Part shown: positions 31,797-41,187 of the stretch, piece after piece
Position numbering within the stretch: the stretch's first letter is position 1
Layout of the letters: the number at the start of each line of letters is the position of its first letter
Source: an uncultured Clostridia bacterium
GTDB lineage: Bacteria > Bacillota > Clostridia > RUG12999
DNA: 64,000 bases
Direction of reading: 5' to 3'
Assembly: GCA_934792465.1 (NCBI GenBank)
Contig: CAKVOK010000002.1
Location: 1 to 64,000 of the forward strand
Notes under the pieces: model-generated
Told to the model about the DNA's origin: nothing
The model's database searches: none
What the model saw: the letters and a program-made list of their open reading frames with translations, nothing else
Position numbers and translations under genes: made by a program

Positions 31797-33443
31797 AAGC
31801 TTATTAAAAAGCTGTTGATTGCGATTCCGGTTGCTGCTGCGTTGTTTTCTTATTCTGTTGCTGCAAAAAACAACGTTTCGGAAATTGCAATTGACGTAAC
31901 CGTCAGAGATGACGGCAGTGCCTATGTTGTTCAGAATTGGACAGGTGAATTCAACGAGGGAACGGAAAATTACATACCGATTAATACAAACGATATCGGA
32001 ATATCGGATTTTAAAGTGTCGGATGCCGGCGGAGAATATACCTTTGAGGACAACTGGGATATTGATGCCGACTTTGATTCAAAGAAGAGAAAGTGCGGAA
32101 TCAATGAAACCGATGATGGAATAGAGCTTTGCTTCGGAATATCGGAATACGGCGAGAACAGATATGCGATAGAATATGTTGTGTCGGATTTTATTAAATC
32201 GTATTCGGACAGGGACGGAACGAACTTTATGTTTATAAATCCGAATATGTCAACTTTTCCGACGGACGGCAGGATTACGATTGTGCTGGAGAACGGAACG
32301 CCGCTGAATCAGGATAATGCGGCGATATGGGCGTTTGGATTTGAGGGCGAAATAGAGTTTGCGGACGGAAAAATAAACGCATACACAACAAACCCTCTGG
32401 AGGGCGATAATTCCATGATTGTCATGTTCGGCATGGACAAAGGGATAATCACGCCCGAAACAACGGTTGACGAGTCCTTTGAGGAAGTAAAAAATATTGC
32501 TTTTGAAGACAGCGATTACGGGTATGAAGAAGCCGGCTTTTTGGAAGAGCTTATAGGCTATATTGTTTTGGCGGGATTTTTTGCCGCAATTTTTATGCTT
32601 GTAGCATATTTTATAAAAAGAAAAAAAGAAATCAAAGCGTTTTACAAAGAAGCGGGATATTTTAGAGATGTGCCGAACGGCGGTGATATTGAGATTTCGC
32701 ATTTTCTTGCACAGCAGTTTAATATAGCAGGAAACGAAAGCCTTATTATAGGAGCGTTAATGCTTTCCATGATTAATAAAGGATGTATTGAACCGCAGTC
32801 GGAAGAAAATATCGGAGTGTTCGGAAAATCGAAAAAGTCGGTAAATATGAAGCTGATAAAAGAGCCTGATACAAGCGTTGAGAAAAGGCTGTATAAGGTG
32901 CTTAAGGCGGCTTCGGGCGATGACGGTATTTTGCAGGAAAAAGAGCTTGAAAAATATGCTTATAAACATCCGAAATCGGTGAACGGGCTTATAGATTCCG
33001 CCAAAAGCGACGGCGAAAGTGCTTTTGTTGCCGAGGGCGGATTTGTAAACGGATACGGAAACCGAATTAAAAATCTGACGGAAACGGGTAAAAAAGAGCT
33101 TGCCGAGGTTATCGGACTGAAAAAGTATCTTGAAGAATTTTCTCTGATAGCCGAAAGGGAGATAAACGAAATCTTGATATGGCAGGATTATATGGTGTAT
33201 GCAACGCTGTTCGGAATTGCCGATAAGGTTATAAAACAGTTTGAAAAGGTTTATCCCGACAAGATACCCGAATTTGAAAATTATAACAGAAATGTGATTA
33301 TTGCACACAGCTATTATCACAGTATGCACAGGTCGGCGGAGAGAGCCGAACAGCAGGCGAGAACAAGCGGTTCGGGAGGCCGGTCGTCCGTAGGCGGCGG
33401 AGGCGGTTTCTCCGGCGGCGGAAGCGGAGGCGGTTCGAGATGA
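31794..33443 (+). CDS. DUF2207 membrane protein
   Basis: 549 aa. Signal peptide (MKLIKKLLIAIPVAAALFSY..VAA), extracellular DUF2207 beta domain (about 25-240), one membrane helix near residue 260 (LIGYIVLAGFFAAIFMLVAY), a long cytoplasmic part and a Gly/Ser-rich end (GGGGGFSGGGSGGGSR) typical of this family. It commonly pairs with LemA. Function unknown; predicted envelope maintenance. Start ATG 31794; the family N-terminus begins there. Confidence 0.87.
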   Translation: MKLIKKLLIAIPVAAALFSYSVAAKNNVSEIAIDVTVRDDGSAYVVQNWTGEFNEGTENYIPINTNDIGISDFKVSDAGGEYTFEDNWDIDADFDSKKRKCGINETDDGIELCFGISEYGENRYAIEYVVSDFIKSYSDRDGTNFMFINPNMSTFPTDGRITIVLENGTPLNQDNAAIWAFGFEGEIEFADGKINAYTTNPLEGDNSMIVMFGMDKGIITPETTVDESFEEVKNIAFEDSDYGYEEAGFLEELIGYIVLAGFFAAIFMLVAYFIKRKKEIKAFYKEAGYFRDVPNGGDIEISHFLAQQFNIAGNESLIIGALMLSMINKGCIEPQSEENIGVFGKSKKSVNMKLIKEPDTSVEKRLYKVLKAASGDDGILQEKELEKYAYKHPKSVNGLIDSAKSDGESAFVAEGGFVNGYGNRIKNLTETGKKELAEVIGLKKYLEEFSLIAEREINEILIWQDYMVYATLFGIADKVIKQFEKVYPDKIPEFENYNRNVIIAHSYYHSMHRSAERAEQQARTSGSGGRSSVGGGGGFSGGGSGGGSR

Positions 33444-33468
33444 ACCGTAAATTTGTTGCGGAAAGCCG

Positions 33469-34551
33469 GTGGTGTGTTTGGATGTCCTTAATTTTGTGAC
33501 GGTAACGCTGTATGGCTGCATTATCATGATACTGTTCATGAATGAAACTGAAAACAAATTGCATATTTGCGGATTGTTTGCGATTTGCCTGCTCGGCGGA
33601 ATTTTAAACCTTGTTTTGCGGCAAAAATTCAGCAACGGTATATTGTACATGACTTATCCGCTGACGGTGCATTTGCCGTTGCTGCTGTACTTTATATTTG
33701 TAATGAAAAACTCGGTGTACGGGGCGATATTTGCGCTTACGGCGGCATATATGCTGACCACGCCGAGAAAGTGGCTGTGTATATTGGTAACACATCTGCT
33801 CGGCGGCGGAGCTTTGGCGGAAGCGGCGGCAGAAATAGGCGTATCGGTTGTACTTTTGCTGCTGATTGCGAAATTCATGTCGAAAATCGTAAGAAAAATA
33901 TTTGCCGGAGGGCCGAAAGAAGCAAAATATCTTTGCATACTGCCGGCGGCGGTTTATGTGATTACATATGCTACGACGGTATACAGTGATTTTTTAATGA
34001 GCCGGCCGAATATAACAATACCTGTGCTGACAACGGCATTGTCCGTGTTTTTTATAGGCTTTGAGATATACTTTTTCGATTACGCATTTGAAAGGGTAAA
34101 TATACGCCACAGCAAACAGCTTGCGGATTTGCAGCTGCGTTCCGTTGAAAGACTTGCGGAATGTATAGGCGGCGGAGAAACGTATTTTTGTGAGAATAAA
34201 ACGGTAAACGGATTTTTGTCGATGTACAAATCTGCTGCTGCCGCAAAAAATATATTCTTTGTCTGCAACTGCAATTTGCCGGAAAATATCAATACGTTTG
34301 ATGTACTTGTCATTATTGCAAGTGTACTTGATGATGCACTGAATACGGCAAAGCAGTATATTCGGTTTGAAGCCGTGCGGAACAAAAACCAGATAAGCAT
34401 TAAAGCGGAAACGGACGGAAAAGGAATTTATGACAATGCCATGCTGGCAACGCTGGATTCCTCCGTAAAGAAAAACAACGGTATGATTTATACCGACAAA
34501 GAAAATTATAAAATACAAATATCAATTAAAAAAGGAGAAGATTTAAAATGA
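33469..34551 (+). CDS. Polytopic membrane protein with degenerate GHKL kinase-like domain
   Basis: 360 aa. About seven hydrophobic segments (residues 1-210) are followed by a cytoplasmic domain whose order resembles AgrC/ComD-type kinases: a helix, then ...FFVCNCNLPENINTFDVLVI and ASVLDDALNTAKQYIRFEAV..KNQISIKAE. The phospho-accepting HD..NH motif is absent (LAECIGGGE in its place), the N-box Asn appears as Asp (VLDDALNTA) and no G-rich ATP-lid motif is seen. It is therefore probably a non-catalytic sensor. No response regulator gene is nearby. Start GTG 33469 with a weak SD; ATG 33526 is an alternative. It overlaps the next gene by 4 bp. Confidence 0.65.
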   Translation: MVCLDVLNFVTVTLYGCIIMILFMNETENKLHICGLFAICLLGGILNLVLRQKFSNGILYMTYPLTVHLPLLLYFIFVMKNSVYGAIFALTAAYMLTTPRKWLCILVTHLLGGGALAEAAAEIGVSVVLLLLIAKFMSKIVRKIFAGGPKEAKYLCILPAAVYVITYATTVYSDFLMSRPNITIPVLTTALSVFFIGFEIYFFDYAFERVNIRHSKQLADLQLRSVERLAECIGGGETYFCENKTVNGFLSMYKSAAAAKNIFFVCNCNLPENINTFDVLVIIASVLDDALNTAKQYIRFEAVRNKNQISIKAETDGKGIYDNAMLATLDSSVKKNNGMIYTDKENYKIQISIKKGEDLK

Positions 34552-35372
34552 AATCAATTAAAAGAACAGGTGCGGCATTGCTTGCATTATCAATGTGCAT
34601 GAGCGGAAGCGTATTTGCTAAGGGAAAGATTTTTGTGGATATGGAAGAGGTAAAGAGCGATACACCTCCGCAGGTTATTAACGACAGAACAATGGTTCCT
34701 GTTCGTGCAATATCCGAAATGCTCGGCTATGATGTAAAATGGATTGAGGAAAAAGAACAGGTTGAGGTTTATGAAAAAGACCTTGCAACGCCGGTTATTA
34801 CTATGAATATAGATAATACAAAAGCAACATACCTGGCATATGATGAGGAGAAAAAGGATTATGTAAGCGTAGACGCTGTTTTGGATTCTCCGGCAACACT
34901 TATAAACGACAGGACTTTTGTACCGCTTCGCTTTATTTCGGAGGCTGTTGGCTACACTGTTGATTATGATGAAGCAAATGAGGACGTTTATATGTATTCC
35001 CCGGAATATAATGCCGCAGATGAAGCCCTTACCGATGAAGAATTGAAATATGTTTCCGAACAGACAACAGAAGATTGGGTGGCTATGTCGGACGATGAAA
35101 AAATCGAACTTGTTCAGCTGATTGCGGATTGGTGGAATGAGAACGGTGATACGGTTGAAGATGAGGACGCAGCTATAGTTAAAGCGATTGACGAAAAAAT
35201 GCAGGGATATAAAAAAGACAACAAAGACGAATATGTTTTTGACGCTGCTTGCGAACTCTACAAAATAGACGCAACAAAATACGTTAAAGAAGATTCGGCA
35301 GAACAAACAACGGAAGAAACAACAGATGAAGCTGCGGATAAAACTACAGAAGAGACAGAGGCGGAGAAATGA
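34548..35372 (+). CDS. Secreted copper-amine-oxidase-N domain protein with acidic tail
   Basis: 274 aa. Signal peptide (MKSIKRTGAALLALSMCMSGSVFA), stalk domain at about 25-145 with DRTMVPVRAISEMLGYDVKW and DRTFVPLRFISEAVGYTVDY, then a helical acidic region and a Thr/Glu-rich end. No oxidase core. Start overlaps the stop of the membrane protein (ATGA) and its stop overlaps the next start, so the genes are tightly coupled. Confidence 0.85.
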   Translation: MKSIKRTGAALLALSMCMSGSVFAKGKIFVDMEEVKSDTPPQVINDRTMVPVRAISEMLGYDVKWIEEKEQVEVYEKDLATPVITMNIDNTKATYLAYDEEKKDYVSVDAVLDSPATLINDRTFVPLRFISEAVGYTVDYDEANEDVYMYSPEYNAADEALTDEELKYVSEQTTEDWVAMSDDEKIELVQLIADWWNENGDTVEDEDAAIVKAIDEKMQGYKKDNKDEYVFDAACELYKIDATKYVKEDSAEQTTEETTDEAADKTTEETEAEK

Positions 35373-37726
35373 GAAAATTTTTAGCGTGTATTCTTACGGT
35401 TGCTATGTTGGCGGCTTGCGGCGTGAATACGGTTTTTGCCGCATTTACGATTGAGAAAGACGCTCAGACCGCAATGGAAAAAAATCAGTCCGAAGTGTTG
35501 GCAGCAGTCGAAAATGCAGAAATTACAAACGATTTTACACAAGATGACCTTGAAAGTATCATAGTTCATGCGTGCAAGTATTCCGTTGACAAAAGCTACG
35601 GTGCTTCACTTGAAGTGGTTAATTTCAGCCTTACGCCGGCAACCGATTCAAAAGCCGGTTCGGTTAAGGCAAATGTAGTTCTCTCGCAGGAGGACGGCGA
35701 AGTGGTATTTCTTGTGAAAAAAGATATTCCTAAGCTCTCCGGTGCTTCGGACAGCACCGACAAGGTTACCGTAGACGAAGTAAAAGCTACCGTAACCGCT
35801 GCGTTGGAAAAGCTGAAAATATCAAATACCACTGCGAAAGATGATATTCTCGAAGCGGCTGAATATGCTGCTCCGAGCGGTGTTTCGATTTCGGTAGATA
35901 AGTTTGATTTGACAGTAGCTCAAAGCGGCGGCACGGGAACTCTTGAAGCAACGATAACCGTTAAGCTTGCGGACGGCGAAAGCGGAAGCTTTAAATACAG
36001 CAAAACGTTCTCAAACGGTACGGCGCAGGAGGAATCCAAGCTGAAAAAAGAGATTGCGGCGGCAAAAAGCGCAATCAGTGCCGCTATGTGGGATTTTGAA
36101 GTATCAAACGATACGACAAAAGAAGAAATTCTGAAAATGGCAAATAACGCACTTCCGAGCGGCAGCACCGTTACGGTGTCACTGAACAGCTCCGATATTT
36201 CGATTACGAAAGCAAGTACAACGATTGAGGGAACGCTTTCCGCAACACTTACGCTCAATTGCGGCGGCATTGAAGAACGCCATTCGGTGGCAAAGACAAT
36301 CCCGAAAGTAGTGAATGCAGAATCAACAAAGATTGATGCGGACAGAAGCGCTGTCAGCAAGGCTGTCAGTGCCATAACATATACGAATAAGACGACAAAA
36401 GAGGATATGTTCGAGGCGGCGCAAAAAGCAGTGAAAAACGGTTCTAAGCTTGCTTGGAAAGGTGAAGTCAAGAAAGTGAAGGCTACTTTTGAGGCGGAGG
36501 GATTAATTACCGGTGACCTTTCTATAACACTCGGCGGAGAAACGAGAGAACTGGGATTTCGTGAGAGAATTCCGAAGCTCACATCTAAGATGCCGAATAA
36601 AACAATTCCGGTTACTGAAGATGAATGGAAGGTTTTGCGCCTTACAAACAAGGAACGTGCGAAACAGGGGCTGTATTTGCTGACTATGGCGGGTCCGCTT
36701 CAGGATGCGTGCAATATTCGCGAGAAAGAAGCTCTGGAAAGCTTTTCTCATACCAGACCGGACGGAACAAAATTCAGTACGGCAATTTCGCAGTCGTTTA
36801 AGCACAATATTGTGGGCGAAAATCTTCATCACTGCACGCCGGGACACGAAAATCCGGAAAGAGCTGTGACGGACTGGATGAACAGCCCCGCACATAGAGA
36901 AAATATTCTCAGAGATAGCTTTGATTATATCGGTATCGGCATAAACGATACGAATGCGGTTCAGATTTTTGCAGGCGTGGAAAATCCGATAGAAACGGTA
37001 ACTTCAAGTACAGGTTCTATGAGCTTTGAAGATGAAGAAGCCATGATAAAAGAATATCTTATTTGCCGTACAAGCGGCGGCACGGAAACATATATTCCGC
37101 TCGATACGGACTATATGACAAAGACGGACGGGGGATATACGCTTAAGATACGCAGTACAAACCCCATAGTCGTGACCGTGGGAACTTCGACAACAGAGGT
37201 TAAAGAAGAAAAGGTATCATTCAACGATGTAAAAGATAGTGACTACTTCGCAGTACCTGTTAAATGGGCGGTTGAAAAGGGTATAACCACAGGTACGTCA
37301 AATACGACGTTCTCACCTGCCGAAACCTGCACACGTGCGCAGATTCTGACATTCCTCTGGAGAGCCGTAGGCTCGCCGAAATCAAGCAAGGCGAATCCGT
37401 TCGGAGATGTTAAAGCAAGCGATTATTACTATGACGCGGCCGTATGGGCAAGCGAAAAAGGCATGGTATCGGGAAATACGTTTGCGGGCGACACTCCGTG
37501 CACACGTTCGTCAACCGTTGTTTATATGTGGAAAAACGCAGGTTCGCCGAAAATTGAAATTCCGAGCAAATTCAGCGATGTACCGCTTAGCTCCGAATAT
37601 GCGCCGGCGGTTGCATGGGCATTGGCAAACAGCGTAACAAGCGGAACATCGGAAACGGAATTTTCACCGGATACGATATGCGACAGAGGTCAGATTGTGA
37701 CGTTCTTAAACAGAGCGTTAAGTTAA
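35369..37726 (+). CDS. CAP-domain SLH surface protein
   Basis: 785 aa exported protein. Signal peptide with VFA-A cleavage possible; a lipobox-like LAAC also occurs, but wall binding through SLH makes signal peptidase I more likely. Residues about 26-405 hold four repeats of roughly 95 aa (pattern SN-x-T-T-K-E-D-I-L..A..ALPSG..V). About 417-545 is a CAP/SCP domain (LTNKERAKQGLYLL, SHTRPDGTKFSTAI, GENLHHCTPG, WMNSPAHRENIL). About 617-785 is an SLH triplet whose TRAE motifs read CTRAQ, CTRSS and CDRGQ. CAP proteins bind lipids or cleave proteins; the role here is unknown. Confidence 0.9.
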   Translation: MRKFLACILTVAMLAACGVNTVFAAFTIEKDAQTAMEKNQSEVLAAVENAEITNDFTQDDLESIIVHACKYSVDKSYGASLEVVNFSLTPATDSKAGSVKANVVLSQEDGEVVFLVKKDIPKLSGASDSTDKVTVDEVKATVTAALEKLKISNTTAKDDILEAAEYAAPSGVSISVDKFDLTVAQSGGTGTLEATITVKLADGESGSFKYSKTFSNGTAQEESKLKKEIAAAKSAISAAMWDFEVSNDTTKEEILKMANNALPSGSTVTVSLNSSDISITKASTTIEGTLSATLTLNCGGIEERHSVAKTIPKVVNAESTKIDADRSAVSKAVSAITYTNKTTKEDMFEAAQKAVKNGSKLAWKGEVKKVKATFEAEGLITGDLSITLGGETRELGFRERIPKLTSKMPNKTIPVTEDEWKVLRLTNKERAKQGLYLLTMAGPLQDACNIREKEALESFSHTRPDGTKFSTAISQSFKHNIVGENLHHCTPGHENPERAVTDWMNSPAHRENILRDSFDYIGIGINDTNAVQIFAGVENPIETVTSSTGSMSFEDEEAMIKEYLICRTSGGTETYIPLDTDYMTKTDGGYTLKIRSTNPIVVTVGTSTTEVKEEKVSFNDVKDSDYFAVPVKWAVEKGITTGTSNTTFSPAETCTRAQILTFLWRAVGSPKSSKANPFGDVKASDYYYDAAVWASEKGMVSGNTFAGDTPCTRSSTVVYMWKNAGSPKIEIPSKFSDVPLSSEYAPAVAWALANSVTSGTSETEFSPDTICDRGQIVTFLNRALS

Positions 37727-37747
37727 AATAAAAAAGGAGAAATTACG

Positions 37748-38977
37748 ATGTGTAAAAAAATATTAAGTGTATTTATTGCAATTTGTACATTGCTGACAAT
37801 GACGGCAGGAACTGTTTTTGCCGATGAAACAACGGAGCTTAAAGCTGCAAGAAAGGCTCTTACATCAAGAGAAAAAGAAATAGTGGCATATAACGATATT
37901 ACGCCGGAAGAATTTCTGATTAATGCCGCAAAGGTACTTCCGGAGGGCAGCACGGTTGAGCTTTCATTCAAAAACTCGGATGCTGATTTGCGTATTTACA
38001 GAGCAACAACCGAAAAAGCAGGTTCGATATTCGCAAATATGGTTTTAACTTGCGGAGTTTATAAACAAAGTGAAATGGTAACCGTACCGATTCCGCAGCT
38101 TACGGACACAGAAGCCGACAGCGACAGAGAAAAGATCGGAAAAGACAAAGAGATAATTGAAAATGCAATAAAATGGGTGTACGTTACAAACGACACGACG
38201 GCAGACGATATCTTGAACGAATTGAGAAAGTCAATAAAGAACGGTTCGGAGATTGCTTGGGATACGGATTATAAAAAACAGGACGCAACAGAAAAATCTG
38301 CCGGCGGCAGACTTGACGGAACATTGATTCTTACTTTAAATAACAGAAAAGAAACAATTAAAGTGTTAAAAACAGTTCATTTCGAAGCACCTGCAAAAAC
38401 AGATGATGAACAGAAGCCCGCAGAAGAACAGAAACCGGCGGAAGAACCAAAGCCTGCCGCAAACATTTCGTTCAAAGATGTAAAGGCAGATGATTATTAT
38501 GCTGATTCCGTAAAATGGGCAGTTGAAAAAAACATAACAACGGGTACGTCAAATACAACGTTCTCGCCGGAAGATACATGCACACGTGCACAGATTATAA
38601 CATTTCTCTGGAGAGCTGTCGGTTCGCCGAAAGCAAGTGCGGCAAATCCGTTCGGTGATGTTAAAACGAGCGATTATTATTATGACGCAGCCGTATGGGC
38701 GAGTGAAAAAGGAATGGTGTCGGGAAATGTGTTTGCCGGCGATACGCCTTGCACACGTGCGTCAACCGTAACATATCTTTGGAAGAACGCAGGTTCTCAG
38801 GGAATAAGATATGATGGATGCTTTGACGATGTATCCGAAGATGCTGACTATGCGACAGCGGTAATGTGGGCATTTGAGGAAGGAATCACAAGCGGAACAT
38901 CGGAAACGGAATTTTCGCCTGACGCTATATGCAACAGGGGTCAGATTGTGACATTCCTTAACAGAGCAATAGATTAA
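37748..38977 (+). CDS. SLH surface protein, paralogue of the upstream protein
   Basis: 409 aa: signal peptide, two of the same 95-aa repeats (about 26-215), a Lys/Pro/Glu-rich linker (EEQKPAEEPKPA) and an SLH triplet (about 240-409) nearly identical to that of its neighbour (CTRAQIITFLWRAVGSPKAS). It lacks the CAP domain, so it looks like a duplication of the neighbour's two ends. It is 21 bp downstream with its own SD (AAAAGGAG) and ends the operon. Confidence 0.88.
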   Translation: MCKKILSVFIAICTLLTMTAGTVFADETTELKAARKALTSREKEIVAYNDITPEEFLINAAKVLPEGSTVELSFKNSDADLRIYRATTEKAGSIFANMVLTCGVYKQSEMVTVPIPQLTDTEADSDREKIGKDKEIIENAIKWVYVTNDTTADDILNELRKSIKNGSEIAWDTDYKKQDATEKSAGGRLDGTLILTLNNRKETIKVLKTVHFEAPAKTDDEQKPAEEQKPAEEPKPAANISFKDVKADDYYADSVKWAVEKNITTGTSNTTFSPEDTCTRAQIITFLWRAVGSPKASAANPFGDVKTSDYYYDAAVWASEKGMVSGNVFAGDTPCTRASTVTYLWKNAGSQGIRYDGCFDDVSEDADYATAVMWAFEEGITSGTSETEFSPDAICNRGQIVTFLNRAID

Positions 38978-38982
38978 TAGAT

Positions 38983-39023
38983 GAGGGTGTAGAAAAACGA
39001 TTTCGTTTTGATGCACCCTCTTT
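38983..39023 (+). terminator. Terminator of the LemA-SLH operon
   Basis: GAGGGTG and CACCCTC frame an inner AACGA/TCGTT stem; TTTT follows. Confidence 0.8.
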
Positions 39024-39286
39024 TGGGGCTTTAGAAAAATAGTGCAGAATGGACAAACTGAGCAAAAGCAAGGCTACGTCCTTGCTTTTGGTACCCGAAG
39101 GTGTACATAAGTACATCGAGAGGCGAAGGTTGTTCATAGCATAAAGCAATATTTATTTTAGAAATTCGTTCTCGAACGAATTTCAACATCTGTTTTAATT
39201 CATTTGGTGCATTTGGGTGTTCTCTCTTATACTTTGTATCGGTATTTTCTTGCTTTATGCGGTCTGTGCATTTTTATAATGCCTCG
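39018..39286. repeat. Terminator-linked repeat, long copy
   Basis: Same ends as the copy at 30913 but with about 210 bases between them. The interior has two perfect hairpins: CAAAAGCAAGG/CCTTGCTTTTG (around 39061-39088) and GAAATTCGTT/AACGAATTTC (around 39161-39184). Its left part (AGTGCAGAATGGACAAACTG AGC...) reappears inverted at 56975-57017. No open frame, so it is not an active insertion sequence; a MITE-like or structured RNA element is possible. Confidence 0.7.
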
Positions 39287-39324
39287 TTTTACACTGTTTT
39301 CGGAATAACGGTCTTATCCAAAAA

Positions 39325-39414
39325 GGACTACAAGAATTGACTACGCAGAAATATCAATACGCGGCGATTATTCAAGAATGAATTATTGCAAACCAAACGT
39401 TCATGAGTTATAAT
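39325..39414 (+). promoter_or_regulatory. Conserved promoter block, copy A
   Basis: 44-base block 39325-39368 (GACTACAAGAATTGACTA..CAATACGCGGCGAT) followed by TTGCAA (39386-39391), 17 bases, TATAAT (39409-39414). The same block, at the same distance from its -10 box, stands before the lyase gene at 49584-49673 with 35 of 44 bases identical by eye. A shared regulator site is likely. Confidence 0.7.
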
Positions 39415-39482
39415 TGAGTTGTCATTAATGCAAGCCAACTCCGCATATGACAAAAAACTAAATTCATGAAAGGAATGGTTTT

Positions 39483-41168
39483 ATGGCAAAGAAAATATTG
39501 GCAATGTTACTCGGCGCAATGCTTATGTGCAGCGGATTAGCGTCGGCGGAAGAAGTAATCACGGGCGACATCGTAATGGACGAGAGATTCAATTACGGCA
39601 GTGCAGCCGAAATGTACGAGGCTACGGGCGCAAGCCTCTGGGGCGACGGTTCGAGCGTAGACGTGGGCGTGGCAAACGGTGCGCTTATGTTCAAGTCGCT
39701 TTCTACGGGTACGGACGGAATCAAGCTTCCGGTTTCGACGGAAACGGAGAACGAGGGCAAACAAACGATTGAAATGAAAATTAAGCGTTCCGACGCAAAT
39801 ACTTTCTGGCAGATACAGTTCTTCGGAAAAGAAGCAAACGGAACGGAAAGATATTTCACAATGCTTGACCTCAACAAAAGCGGACTCGTCTGGAAAGACG
39901 CAAATATCGGTTGGGGCGGCGCTCAAACTCTTACGACAATAAAGGGTATGGAGCCGCAGACAACGCTTGGTGTGCTGAATACATATATGAAGATAAAATT
40001 GGTTATCGATTGGAACACTGATAAGATTAAACTCTTCATCAACGATAACGAACAGGATATTGCACCTTTTGTATTTAACCAGGCGGCAAATGTTGTAAAG
40101 GTATCGAGAATAGACCTTTTGAAACAGTCCGCAAGTGCCGATAATACAGTAACAAGCATAGACAGAATCAGAGTGGTAAACGGCGAAATAAACAATTATA
40201 CGCCGGAGTCCGCATACGAGTATAAAGAAGAATTCAGCTATACAAATGTCGAAGATGTATTTGAAAACGGTATCGGAAAAACATCTGCTGTGGATGCCAA
40301 TATCCCGGAAAACGATCCGAGTACGCTGTATGTACTTGACGGCAAGGGCAGATTGCAGATAAAGCAAAGTACGGCAAACGGTGAAACCGCACAGACAAAC
40401 GGTCTGTGGATACCGGTTTCCGCATCGCAAGCGGACGTAAAATACATTGAGATGAGAATCAAAAGAAGCGGCAAAGCCAAAGCATGGTATAATATGACGG
40501 CATACGGAGTAAATGCGAATGGAGCGAGAAGAGCCGTTACAATGCTTGAACACGTAAACAATAAAAACGGCTTGCAGTGGAAAGGCGAGCCCTGGAGCTG
40601 GACAGGCGGCGGAAACATAAAAACTCTGAAAGACGGCAGAACGGTTGATTCCATTGCACAGTGGACGGTTGTAAAGCTGAAAATCAACTTTGCAAATAAA
40701 TCGGTAGACGGACTCTGGATAGACGGAGAAAAACAGGACACATGCCCGAAATTCTTTACAAGCGATGTAGTAGCGCTTGAGGGAATTACATTCAGCAAAC
40801 AGGTTTCGACATCAAACAACGCATGGGTAGGTATTGATTATATCCGTGTTTGGGACGAGCAGTCTGAAGAAAACAAGCTTGACGTTGAGCTTATGGAGGA
40901 CAGCGGAACATATACGGTAAACGCAGTAATGAACGACCTCGGATATTTCAAATCGAATGTTGTCGTAGCATATTATGACGAGGCCGGCAAGATTATCGGA
41001 ATAGACACAACAAGTCTGGACAAAATGACAACGCTTGACAACGGCATGGTTGTAAAATCAGCTTCATTTACACCAAATCTTGCGAATATTAAAAAAGCAA
41101 AGGTAATGGCAGTTGATTCATTAACAAACTTTGCGCCGATGTGTAATAGTATGGAATTAACAAAATAA
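39483..41168 (+). CDS. Secreted protein with two concanavalin/LamG-like repeats
   Basis: 561 aa. Signal peptide (MAKKILAMLLGAMLMCSGLASA). Two repeats of about 210 aa (about 25-235 and 245-460), each opening with E-x-F-x-Y and containing IEMKIKRS, an aromatic patch (FWQIQFFGKEANG, AWYNMTAYGVNANG) and VWD/IDYIRV strands, as in LamG/concanavalin-like glycan-binding sandwiches. A beta domain of about 95 aa ends it. No catalytic motif and no SLH, so a secreted carbohydrate-binding protein is the best reading. It is first gene of a three-gene unit. Confidence 0.75.
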   Translation: MAKKILAMLLGAMLMCSGLASAEEVITGDIVMDERFNYGSAAEMYEATGASLWGDGSSVDVGVANGALMFKSLSTGTDGIKLPVSTETENEGKQTIEMKIKRSDANTFWQIQFFGKEANGTERYFTMLDLNKSGLVWKDANIGWGGAQTLTTIKGMEPQTTLGVLNTYMKIKLVIDWNTDKIKLFINDNEQDIAPFVFNQAANVVKVSRIDLLKQSASADNTVTSIDRIRVVNGEINNYTPESAYEYKEEFSYTNVEDVFENGIGKTSAVDANIPENDPSTLYVLDGKGRLQIKQSTANGETAQTNGLWIPVSASQADVKYIEMRIKRSGKAKAWYNMTAYGVNANGARRAVTMLEHVNNKNGLQWKGEPWSWTGGGNIKTLKDGRTVDSIAQWTVVKLKINFANKSVDGLWIDGEKQDTCPKFFTSDVVALEGITFSKQVSTSNNAWVGIDYIRVWDEQSEENKLDVELMEDSGTYTVNAVMNDLGYFKSNVVVAYYDEAGKIIGIDTTSLDKMTTLDNGMVVKSASFTPNLANIKKAKVMAVDSLTNFAPMCNSMELTK

Positions 41169-41187
41169 GCTATTCAAGGAGAAAAAG

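Larger units (their letters stand above)
38978..39482 (+). other. 505-bp intergenic region
   Basis: No ORF of note. It holds a terminator, the long copy of the terminator-linked repeat (39018-39286), and the conserved promoter block of the next transcription unit (39325-39414), followed by a 68-base leader. Confidence 0.75.

Noticed and set aside
33440..33500. ATG overlapping the DUF2207 stop as start of the next gene
   Set aside because: That frame ends after 19 codons; the long membrane protein is in another frame starting at 33469 or later.
39018..39286. Insertion sequence between the SLH operon and the LamG-like gene
   Set aside because: No transposase frame of useful length and no terminal repeats of IS type were seen; only a non-coding repeat can be claimed.
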